In this document: positions 8,844 through 15,973 of the stretch, piece after piece
Layout of the letters: each line of letters opens with the position of its first letter
Position numbering within the stretch: position 1 is the first letter of the stretch
NCBI GenBank assembly: GCA_965224015.1
Contig: OZ245032.1
Location: 372,001-436,000 of the forward strand
Origin: CBDCVD01 sp965224015
GTDB lineage: Bacteria; Pseudomonadota; Alphaproteobacteria; Rhizobiales; CBDCVD01
Length of the DNA: 64,000 bases
Direction of reading: 5' to 3'
Notes under the pieces: generated by a model
What the model was told of the DNA's origin: nothing
Databases searched by the model: none
The model's input: the letters and a program-made list of their open reading frames with translations, nothing else
Program-made: the position numbers and the translations under genes

Positions 8844-9802
8844 CACCGTACCTCCCGCCAGGCGAGCAACAGGCACAAAAGGCCGGCCAACAGCGCCGGA
8901 TACAGCCAGAGATCGCGGACGACCTCGGCGGCCAGACCGGCGGTGGCGGTGGCTTCCAATCGGTCAAGGGCATCTGTCGCGGCCACCAGATCATCGGTTG
9001 TGCGCACGCGAAACATCTGGCCGCCGGTCAAAGCTGCCATGGCCTGCAGCGTTACCGCATCGACAGCACCGCGTTTGTCGGCGGCCTCTTCGATATCCCT
9101 CGGCCCAAAAGCGATGGTGTGCACCCGCACGCCCATTTCGCCAGCCAGCCTGGCGACACCGCGCGGCGTGGCGGCGCCGGCGTTGTTTTTTCCATCGGAC
9201 AGTAAAATCACCACCCGGGTTTTGGCCTTTGAGTTTGCCAGCCGCTTAAGGGCAATGCCGAGCGCGTCGCCGATATTGGTGGCGCGACCGGAGATACCGA
9301 TAACCGCCTGCTCGATGGATCGGGCCACGGCTTCAACATCGAACGTGAGCGGTGCGGCGAAATAGGCCCGCGAGCCGAACACCACCAGGCCCACCCGATC
9401 ACCGCCACGCTGGCGCACAAAACGCGCCCCGACGGCCTTGAGCGCCTGAAGGCGCGTAACGCGCTTGTCGTTGAGGACAAAATCCTCGCGCACCATCGAC
9501 CCCGACAAATCGAGCGCCAGCACAAGATCGCGGCCTGATGTGGGCAGGGCCGGTGTTGAAACCAGTTGCCTGGGACCGCAGGCGGCACCGACAAGCAAGA
9601 GCCAGATCAGAGCCGGAAGGATATGTCGGCTGGGAAAGACCGTGTTTGTCCTATCGGTTCGCCGCACTAGTCTGCGCCCCACCCGTTCCGGCACAAGCAG
9701 AGTGCTCCCGTATGAGGCGCGGGGGGGAAGAAGAAAATAGACAGCAATGGGCAGCGGCAGAATGAGAAAAAGCCAGGGTGTTGCGAAGTCAATCATCGCC
9801 AC
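8843..9802 (-). CDS. VWA-domain membrane protein (MxaC/BatA-like)
   Basis: This 319-residue protein has an N-terminal membrane segment (FLILPLPIAVYFLL), a second near residue 60, and a C-terminal one (LYPALLAGLLCLLLAW). The VWA metal site is intact as ALDLSGSMV, with a later LLSDGKNNAG loop. The paired BatA/BatB-like arrangement with the next VWA gene is typical of aerotolerance-type and methanol-dehydrogenase accessory operons. The start could be 9802 or the second Met at 9796; both overlap the upstream gene. Confidence 0.82.
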   Translation of the reverse strand: MAMIDFATPWLFLILPLPIAVYFLLPPRASYGSTLLVPERVGRRLVRRTDRTNTVFPSRHILPALIWLLLVGAACGPRQLVSTPALPTSGRDLVLALDLSGSMVREDFVLNDKRVTRLQALKAVGARFVRQRGGDRVGLVVFGSRAYFAAPLTFDVEAVARSIEQAVIGISGRATNIGDALGIALKRLANSKAKTRVVILLSDGKNNAGAATPRGVARLAGEMGVRVHTIAFGPRDIEEAADKRGAVDAVTLQAMAALTGGQMFRVRTTDDLVAATDALDRLEATATAGLAAEVVRDLWLYPALLAGLLCLLLAWREVR

Positions 9803-10187
9803 CGAGTTCCTTTGTCAATGCGCTTTCCAGGGATGCAATGGACGGCAGTCCGCCGGGCCGGTACAGGCGTGCCTCCAGCGTCGCTGCCGCTTTCGGGTTG
9901 CAGCTTTTCAGCAGACGCAGCAGGGCGATGGTGCGATCATCGTCGGGCAGGGCCCTGAGCACCTGTATCTGCCGCGCCAGGGTATCGGGACGTGCTCTGG
10001 GGGGGCGCTTTTGGAGTGATGGTGCGGCAATCAGCGACAGCAGAAAACCCGCAGCAAGAGCGATCAGCAGGCCGATTGCGGCAGCGGCAGCGAGTTCGGC
10101 GATAAAACCGCCGGGTGCCTCGGGGGGCAGCCTGATGTCATGGAGCCCAGCTACTAGCTCAGCAGCGGTGATTGCGCGCTCGGCCAT
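9789..10187 (-). CDS. DUF4381-like small membrane protein
   Basis: This 132-residue protein opens with a short segment containing LHDIRLPPEAPG, the pattern seen in DUF4381 proteins, then one membrane helix (AAAAAIGLLIALAAGFLLSLI), then a helical cytoplasmic tail. DUF4381 genes usually lie between DUF58 and VWA genes, exactly as here. No enzymatic residues are visible; it is probably a structural subunit of the MoxR-VWA complex. One base separates it from the DUF58 gene and its 3' end overlaps the VWA gene. Confidence 0.68.
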   Translation of the reverse strand: MAERAITAAELVAGLHDIRLPPEAPGGFIAELAAAAAIGLLIALAAGFLLSLIAAPSLQKRPPRARPDTLARQIQVLRALPDDDRTIALLRLLKSCNPKAAATLEARLYRPGGLPSIASLESALTKELGGDD

Positions 10188-10188
10188 C

Positions 10189-11103
10189 TCACAATTCCAG
10201 TTGCCTGATCAGCGCCTCCAGCGGCGCGCCTGGATCGATATATTGGGCGCGCCGGGGCATCCATTCACCGGGCGCGGTCTTCGGCGTTCCCGCCCTAGCA
10301 GATACGCGCGCCCGAAAGCGCCTGCCATCGGGTGTCCGAATTGGATAGGTTCCCGCAGGCAATGCGTCGATCGCCCGTTCCTGAAGAACGATAAAGCGCA
10401 GATGACGATGTTGCGCCAACTCGCCCACAAGGTCTTCCAATGCGCTTCCCTGGGCATCCAGACCGGAGGCGATAATAATCCGCGAACCTTTCGGCGCGAT
10501 GTTCTTGAGCCCCGCAAGGGCCCGATCAAGATCGGGGCCCGAGTGCGCCCACCCGCCCGGGTGCTTTGCCCGATCTGTTGCAAAGGCGAGCGCATTTTTA
10601 TGGGCCCGCACCATTACGCCAATGACATTGAGCATGCCGCGAGCCCGGGCGCGCGGTCTGACCACATGGGTTTCATGACCGGTTATGGCCATGAGAGCCA
10701 CCTTGCCGCCGCTCTCCACCGCCCGCCAGCCTGTGAGCGTCAGGGCCTGTGCGGCAGCAATCGAGCGAAACGCCCGCCGAACACCCCATAACATGGAAGG
10801 CCGAAAATCGGCGACCAGCAGACTGACCCGATCGCGTTCTTCGTGAAATGTACGGATATGCAATGTACCGGTACGCGCCGTCGCGCCCTGATCGATATGG
10901 CGCAAATCGTCTCCTGGCGCGTACACTCTGGAATCGGCGATGTCCTGCCCCTTGCCCCGGCGCCGGAGGACAAAACCGCCGGAAAGGGGGCTCAGTGCGC
11001 TGTTGTGACGGCGCATTTGCGCAATGCAGGCGCGTAGTCCGATCAGATCCGATGAACGCAGGGATACCCCCGGCGCACAAAGATATGTTTCCTGTGTACT
11101 CAT
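10189..11103 (-). CDS. DUF58 protein (MxaS-like)
   Basis: This 304-residue cytoplasmic protein carries the DUF58 signature SRVYAPGDDLRHIDQGATAR near residue 58, followed by a VWA-like core (SLLVADFRPSM) with a degenerate metal site. DUF58 proteins are encoded immediately after MoxR ATPases and are thought to link the ATPase to its membrane partners. The start overlaps the moxR stop codon (ATGA). No membrane segments are visible, unlike many DUF58 proteins. Confidence 0.83.
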   Translation of the reverse strand: MSTQETYLCAPGVSLRSSDLIGLRACIAQMRRHNSALSPLSGGFVLRRRGKGQDIADSRVYAPGDDLRHIDQGATARTGTLHIRTFHEERDRVSLLVADFRPSMLWGVRRAFRSIAAAQALTLTGWRAVESGGKVALMAITGHETHVVRPRARARGMLNVIGVMVRAHKNALAFATDRAKHPGGWAHSGPDLDRALAGLKNIAPKGSRIIIASGLDAQGSALEDLVGELAQHRHLRFIVLQERAIDALPAGTYPIRTPDGRRFRARVSARAGTPKTAPGEWMPRRAQYIDPGAPLEALIRQLEL

Positions 11104-12158
11104 AGCGGTTCGGTCTGCGCCACGATGTCCCGCACGATACCACGTGCGGTGCGCCCCTCGGCTGTTGCCCGCCAGCTGACAACCATGCGATGGGCCAGCA
11201 CATCGCCGGCGACGGCCTGCACATCCTCGGGCAGCGCGTGATCGCGGCCCGAGAGGAAGGCGCGCGCCTTGGCGCAGGCCGCCAGGGAAATGGAGCCGCG
11301 TGGCGAAACCGCATGATCGATTTCATCGTGAAATGGCGGTGTGCGCGTCGCCATTACCAGTCGCACGATATAATCGCGTAAAGGCGCGGCAAGATGGGTT
11401 GCCATGGCCGCCGATTTGGCATTCAGAATGTCGGTCAACGTCATCCGGGCGGGGGGTCGGTGCTTATCGCAGGCCTCACTTTCCACCAGGTCCAGGATCT
11501 GCCGTTCGTTGTGTGCATCGGGCATATGCAGCATCACGTGCAGCAGGAATCGGTCGAGTTGGGCCTCGGGCAGGGGAAATGTCCCCTCGTGCTCGATCGG
11601 GTTCTGGGTGGCGACGACGACAAAGGGATCGCGCAGTCTGTGGGTATCGCCGCTGCTGGTGACTTGCTGCTCCGCCATCGCCTCAAGCAGCGCCGATTGC
11701 ACCTTCGGCGGTGCCCGGTTTATTTCATCGACCAGGATCAGATTGTGAAACACCGGGCCCCGGGAAAATTCAAATGATCCGGTTTCGGGGCGATATATGC
11801 GGGTGCCTGTCACATCCGAGGGCAACAGGTCCGGCGTGCATTGAATGCGCGCGTAGTCCCCCTGGATGGCCTCTGCAAGCAATTTCACGGCGCGGGTTTT
11901 CGCCAGCCCCGGAGCCCCTTCCACCAGAATATGGCCGCCGGCTAGAATACCGATCAGCAGCCGCTCAATCAGCCGCTCGTGTCCGATGAGACCGGCTTGC
12001 AGAAAGGATCGCAACGTGGCGATGGGACTGATCGTTGTCGCTGGCCCGGCTTTTCGATCACGCCCGCTCGCCTCAGGGTTTGCTTGTCCGGACACGCTGC
12101 CGGCGGGGCCGCCTGCCCTTTCCACCCTTTCCATACTGTCCGATTCGAAAGTGTTCAC
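11100..12158 (-). CDS. moxR: MoxR-family AAA+ ATPase
   Basis: This 352-residue protein has Walker A GAPGLAKTRAVK near residue 80 and Walker B LILVDEINRAPPKVQSALLE near residue 145, with the sensor region VVATQNPIEHEGTFPLPEAQ. All are hallmarks of the MoxR group, chaperone-like ATPases that activate metal or cofactor enzymes through VWA partners. It heads the DUF58-VWA-TPR-BatD gene train, so its client is likely XoxF. The N-terminal 45 residues are low-complexity; a later start is possible. Confidence 0.9.
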   Translation of the reverse strand: MNTFESDSMERVERAGGPAGSVSGQANPEASGRDRKAGPATTISPIATLRSFLQAGLIGHERLIERLLIGILAGGHILVEGAPGLAKTRAVKLLAEAIQGDYARIQCTPDLLPSDVTGTRIYRPETGSFEFSRGPVFHNLILVDEINRAPPKVQSALLEAMAEQQVTSSGDTHRLRDPFVVVATQNPIEHEGTFPLPEAQLDRFLLHVMLHMPDAHNERQILDLVESEACDKHRPPARMTLTDILNAKSAAMATHLAAPLRDYIVRLVMATRTPPFHDEIDHAVSPRGSISLAACAKARAFLSGRDHALPEDVQAVAGDVLAHRMVVSWRATAEGRTARGIVRDIVAQTEPL

Positions 12159-12256
12159 CGCCTGGACCCGAATTGTGCCGGTTTTGATGTTAGAGCTACT
12201 CTATACGATCGCAGGAACACGGACCATACACCCGAAAGTCTTATCGCCTCTCATGG

Positions 12257-12320
12257 TCAGATGAATGACCGGCAGCACCCGATGGGCTTTCGAGAGCAAC
12301 CTGCTGAAGTTACGCAGTTA
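12257..12320 (-). repeat. R4 repeat, partial copy e
   Basis: This is the left end of an R4 element in reverse orientation (GCACCCGATGG, then GCAACCTGCTGAAGTTACGCAGTTA). The terminal TAA on the minus strand is the stop codon of the ABC permease gene. Confidence 0.55.
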
Positions 12321-13112
12321 GCCAACTTTTCTGGCCATCGACCCGCGGCCCGGATCATATCCCCATAAACTGGCGAGCATAAATGCGATCAGCGTCGCTA
12401 CGACCCAAAGCAAAGCAGTTGCATTGAATTGACCATAAAGGGCAAAACGGATCAACTCGACCCCGTGGGTAAACGGATTATAGGCGCATATATCACGTAG
12501 CAGCGGCGATGCCTCGGCCATTTTCCAAAGCGGGTACAACGCGCTCGACAGGAAAAACATGGGAAATATCACAAAGTTCATGACGCCGGCGAAATTCTCC
12601 AGTTGTCGAATCCTCGAAGACAACAAAAGCCCCAGACTTCCGAGCATCATTCCGCTTACCAGCAGAGCAGGAAATACAGCCAGATATCCGGGAAAAGGAA
12701 ATGTAATATCGAACAGGGCGGCAAGGGCCAGAAACCCGTAGACCTGGATGACGGAAATGATCGTTCCCGCCAGCAACTTTGAAGACAGCAGCCACCAGCG
12801 CGGCATCGGACTTGTCAGCAGCAGGCGCATGGAGCCGATCTCGCGATCATAGACCAGACCAAGGGAGGATTGCATCCCGTTGAACAACTGGATCATACCG
12901 CACAGGCCGGGCACGATATAGACCTCATAGGTGATATAAGTTTCATAGGGCGGCATGATGGAAAGGCCAAGAGCGGCGCGAAACCCGGCGGCAAAAACCA
13001 CCAGCCATACCAGCGGTCTCACCAGTGCCGCGAGGAACCGGCCGCGCTGGGAAACAAAACGCAGGATTTCGCGATATACGATACCGTAAAGGCTGATCCT
13101 GTAGGCCTTCAC
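12318..13112 (-). CDS. ABC-2 type transporter permease of the PQQ-alcohol dehydrogenase system
   Basis: This 264-residue protein has six likely membrane spans and the layout of ABC-2 permeases (PedC-type). The opening REILRFVSQRGRFLAALVRPLVW is typical. It should form the channel for the ATPase encoded just upstream, with which it shares an ATGA overlap. Such pairs accompany quinoprotein alcohol oxidation clusters; the exported substrate is unknown. The stop codon TAA is supplied by the edge of an R4 repeat. Confidence 0.82.
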   Translation of the reverse strand: MKAYRISLYGIVYREILRFVSQRGRFLAALVRPLVWLVVFAAGFRAALGLSIMPPYETYITYEVYIVPGLCGMIQLFNGMQSSLGLVYDREIGSMRLLLTSPMPRWWLLSSKLLAGTIISVIQVYGFLALAALFDITFPFPGYLAVFPALLVSGMMLGSLGLLLSSRIRQLENFAGVMNFVIFPMFFLSSALYPLWKMAEASPLLRDICAYNPFTHGVELIRFALYGQFNATALLWVVATLIAFMLASLWGYDPGRGSMARKVG

Positions 13113-13858
13113 GCCAGCGCCTCGTTCGTCGTACCCGTCATGTCCGCAAAAGTCTCGGCGAGGGTGCGTGTGTTGCAGAGGGCCTCGCTGAACCCATCGG
13201 CGATAATGCGCCCCTGGTGCAGGACGATCAGGCGATCACGGGGGTGCACTTCATCGACCAGATGGGTTGCCCACAGGACAGTTATGCCGTCGTCAGCGCT
13301 AAGCTCATGGACATGGGTGGTAATGGCCGCCCGGGTGGCGGCGTCCAGGCCCACGGTGGGTTCATCCATCAGCAGAATATCGGGGCGATGGATCAATGCC
13401 CGGGCGATTTCCATGCGCCTGCGATGCCCGCCGTTTAAGGTCCTGACTTTTTCGCGTTTGCGGCTGCGCATGCCAAGACGCTCCAGGCACGCGTCGATAC
13501 GCGGCGCCGCCTCTCTTGCGGACAATCCATGCAGGGCCGAGAAATAGATCAGGTTCTGCTGAACCGTCAGATCGAGATCGAGCGTGGGTTGTTGAAACAC
13601 GACCCCCAGTCTGGCAAGCGCCAGGCGTGGCTTTTTATCAAGGGGGATGCCGGCAAGATCGATATTGCCCGATTGGGCAACGAACATGCGTGTCAACAGC
13701 GCGAACAGGGTCGATTTTCCGGCGCCATTGGGTCCCAGCAGGGCGCAGAAAGTGCCCTGAACGATGTCGAAACTTATCCTGTCCAGCGCTTTCTTCGTAC
13801 CGTAGGAATAAGACAGATCTCTGACAACCAATCCTTTGAAAGCACTGTGTTTGCTCAC
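13109..13858 (-). CDS. ABC transporter ATP-binding protein of the PQQ-alcohol dehydrogenase system
   Basis: This 249-residue ATPase has Walker A GPNGAGKST near residue 40, Walker B ILLMDEPTVGLDAATR and the H-loop WATHLVDEV. The signature loop reads LNGGHRRRMEIARAL, the variant (not LSGGQ) used by the PQQ-associated family, which supports the specific call. It is the first gene of the long minus-strand operon running to 6003. The upstream 225 bases show no clear promoter boxes. Confidence 0.87.
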   Translation of the reverse strand: MSKHSAFKGLVVRDLSYSYGTKKALDRISFDIVQGTFCALLGPNGAGKSTLFALLTRMFVAQSGNIDLAGIPLDKKPRLALARLGVVFQQPTLDLDLTVQQNLIYFSALHGLSAREAAPRIDACLERLGMRSRKREKVRTLNGGHRRRMEIARALIHRPDILLMDEPTVGLDAATRAAITTHVHELSADDGITVLWATHLVDEVHPRDRLIVLHQGRIIADGFSEALCNTRTLAETFADMTGTTNEALA

Positions 13859-14046
13859 GCGGTCACATCTCCGATTGATCCTGGAAAAGCAGGGAGCGCT
13901 GATAGGGGTATCATTTCAAATTTTGCAGGACTTGTATATACCTGACGATCTGGTTTTGATCGTTTCCCCGGGGAGCAAACAGCACCCGGCGCATCAGCAC
14001 ACCGAAAGCGCTCTAGCTATATGCTTTTATTATCGCTCGGCTTTTC

Positions 14047-14072
14047 GCCTGAAAATGAAATCATTTTCAGGC
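14047..14072. terminator. Perfect 12-bp stem-loop
   Basis: GCCTGAAAATGA and TCATTTTCAGGC are perfect inverted halves around two bases. It lies in the gene-free stretch upstream of the ABC operon, with no T-run beside it. It may be a terminator-like relic or part of another small repeat. Confidence 0.35.
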
Positions 14073-14083
14073 GGCCTGGCTAT

Positions 14084-14188
14084 AATACCAAGGGTCTTTG
14101 ACAAGGGCTCATGCATTAGCGTCAAAGAGTTATGTTATCAAGGCAGTACACCAGTCGGCGTGTAAATAAAGCCCATACCACTGGTATA
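14084..14188 (+). repeat. R1 palindromic repeat, intact copy a
   Basis: It runs from AATACCAAGGG to CCACTGGTATA, so its termini are inverted (ATACCA at both ends). The inner sequence GTTATCAAGGCAGTACACC recurs in four other places. About 105 bases with no coding capacity: a MITE-like element. This copy is the uninterrupted reference for the split copy at 15491-15733. Confidence 0.7.
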
Positions 14189-14239
14189 GTCTCGCAGGAT
14201 ATAGAGGAGCTATTTGCAAGAGGCTTAAGGTTCATATGA

Positions 14240-14378
14240 GATCGGCATGGGGTTAGCTGTACCCATTTTGCCAGGGGTAAAGCTAACGCCATAAAGCTGA
14301 TCGCCTTAAAATCTATAGCAAAGTGCGAGAAGAATACGGGAAAGCCCCATGATTCCAATTAAACGCGCTTTGCTATAG
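14240..14378 (+). repeat. R2 double-hairpin repeat, copy a
   Basis: It begins GATCGGCATGGGG and ends TTTGCTATAG. It consists of two hairpins, GATC.GC...GCTGATC and CTATAGCAAA...TTTGCTATAG. Its last base joins directly to a broken ABC transporter gene. Confidence 0.7.
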
Positions 14379-14597
14379 ATTACGAAAGCGAGCGATTGTT
14401 TCAGGGCAATCTGAAACTTGTCGCCAAGGGTCGCACGGTGATCATCGTGGCGCATCGGTTATCGACAAATCCGCCACTCAGATCGCATTCTGGTTATGGA
14501 CAAGGGCCAAATCGTCGAAGACGGTACCCATGAAAAACGGGGCCAACGTGACGGCATCTATGCCGCCCTCACCCGCCAGGACAGCAGAGCAGAATAA
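14378..14597 (+). pseudogene. Remnant of a type I secretion ABC ATPase, C-terminal end
   Basis: Only the last 70 or so codons of an HlyB/LapB-type ABC ATPase survive: DYESERLFQGNLKLVAKG, then RTVIIVAHRLST, and after a one-base shift at 14468 IRHSDRILVMDKGQIVEDG. The expected EELL after GTHE is damaged too (GTHEKRGQRDGIYAALTRQ). The H-loop (AHRLS) and the tail are family-typical. The 5' part is missing and the fragment begins exactly at the end of an R2 repeat, suggesting that repeat-linked rearrangement removed the rest. Non-functional. Confidence 0.8.
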
Positions 14598-14817
14598 GCC
14601 AATAATAAAAACCACCACTGGGAACACTGTCACGGATAATAATCTGGAGACGAGTCCAATGCAGCCTACATACTCCGCCAGCCCGTTGTGGTGCTGTGCG
14701 GCGCTGTCGTTAATGCCTGTTATCTTTTAATTTCAGCCAGCTTTTCCTTATCCTTACGATATCAGATACGGTATTTCCCGCGCAGCAGCATGCGCACTCA
14801 ACGTCAACCGCCAACCG

Positions 14818-15348
14818 CTACAATGACGAGGCAGCGCGCGATGCCTGATCGTAGATGCCCGATAAGGCGCGCAGCGCGGTTGCCAGGGCGCGCATATCAT
14901 TGTCGTCTCGGTTTATCATGTCAAGCGCCTGAACCAAACATGTCTCGCGCACCTTACGATACTCGGCGCACGCCTTTTGACCTTGCTTGGTGGTTGAATA
15001 AAACGTCTCCTTGCCCCGCTTTTCTCCGGTGACCAGATGAGCCCGAACAAGTTTCTTCAGCGAATAACTTACCGTGTGGGTATCATCAATGTTAAGCACA
15101 AAGCAGATATCTGAAAGGCGTTTGGCGCGGCTGCGGTGATTGACATTGTGTAGCACCAGAATATCCAGCGGATTAAAATCGGTAAATCCGGCAGCCGACA
15201 TACAGTGAACCATCCAGCGGCTAAAGGCGCTATAGGAGACGATCAAGCCATATTCGAACTCCGATAGTTCCCAGGCACTGGAGTGGGCCAGGTGACGAGA
15301 CGAAACGATGGCACGGGTATCGGCCGACGGGCCCTTAATGTTTGTCAT
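14818..15348 (-). CDS. MarR-like winged-helix regulator
   Basis: This 176-residue protein has a winged-helix core: FNPLDILVLHNVNHRSRAKR, then LSDICFVLNIDDTHTVSYSLKKLVRAHLV (recognition region) and a wing at GEKRGKETFYSTTKQG. The arrangement, with N- and C-terminal dimerisation helices, fits the MarR superfamily. It is transcribed away from the hydantoinase gene across a repeat-filled gap, so it could regulate that gene or itself; this is not shown by the sequence. Confidence 0.75.
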   Translation of the reverse strand: MTNIKGPSADTRAIVSSRHLAHSSAWELSEFEYGLIVSYSAFSRWMVHCMSAAGFTDFNPLDILVLHNVNHRSRAKRLSDICFVLNIDDTHTVSYSLKKLVRAHLVTGEKRGKETFYSTTKQGQKACAEYRKVRETCLVQALDMINRDDNDMRALATALRALSGIYDQASRAASSL

Positions 15349-15490
15349 GATTACTCAGGTTCTTTGTCCTTTAATCTCTTGCAGGTTTCGCCCCAGGGTC
15401 CAACGGGTTTCGTTGGCACCTGTATCGCCTATGTAGGGCACGTATGATCAAATCAAAATCGTTTGGGATATCCTATCATTTTCACCCTGT

Positions 15491-15733
15491 AATACCAAGG
15501 GCCCCTGACAAGGGTTCATGCATTAGATCAGCTTGGCGTTAGTTGTACCCATTTTGCTATGGGGACAACTAAACGCATAAAGCTGATCGCCCTCTAAATC
15601 TATAGCAAAATGCGAGAAGAATACGCAAAAGCCCCATGGTTCCAATTAAACGCATTTTGCTATAGCGTCAAAGCGTTGTATTATCAAGGCAGTACACCAG
15701 ACGGCGTGTCTATAAAGCCCATGCCGCTGGTAT
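15491..15733 (+). repeat. R1 repeat copy b, split by an inserted R2
   Basis: Left half 15491-15525 (AATACCAAGGG...GCATTA) and right part 15665-15733 (GCGTCAAAGCG...CTGGTAT) together match the intact R1 at 14084-14188. The join falls at TA in CATTAGCGTC, where an R2 element is inserted. Confidence 0.75.
15526..15664 (+). repeat. R2 repeat copy b inserted in R1
   Basis: It runs from GATCAGCTTGG to TTTGCTATA and is flanked by TA on both sides (15524-15525 and 15663-15664). This is the size and target expected if R2 moves with a TA duplication, like elements of the IS630/mariner type. The inner hairpins match the other R2 copies. Confidence 0.72.
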
Positions 15734-15762
15734 CAATCAAATTATCCGGGCTTGGGCACCAC

Positions 15763-15867
15763 CCTACCTGCTCTCTGCCTCCCAGGCCACCCAGAGGGTA
15801 CCGCCAATACGTGTGGCTCAACAGAGGCAGCTGGCCGGCCAGGTAATAAATAGAGGTTTGCATCTGT
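15763..15867 (+). repeat. R3 palindromic repeat, copy a
   Basis: It is centred on GGGTACCGCCAATAC, with arms CTGCCTCCCAGGCCACCC and GTGTGGCTCAACAGAGGCAG and the right end GGCCAGGTAATAAATAGAGG. It is diverged from copies at 30057-30185 and 36886-37004; boundaries are approximate. It lies just upstream of the hydantoinase start. Confidence 0.5.
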
Positions 15868-15973
15868 CCTAAGGGAACTTTTTATATTGAAAATACAGAT
15901 AATTTATGCATATAATTATCGAAATTTATGGATGCTCAAGTTCGCGTGTACGCTTTTCATACCTCAACAGCAA

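Noticed and set aside
9778..10791. 337-codon open frame on the plus strand
   Set aside because: It is antisense to the DUF4381-like and DUF58 genes, with Arg/Ser-rich shadow composition.
14084..15733. Complete insertion sequence
   Set aside because: No transposase or its remains could be found; the repeats are too short and non-coding.
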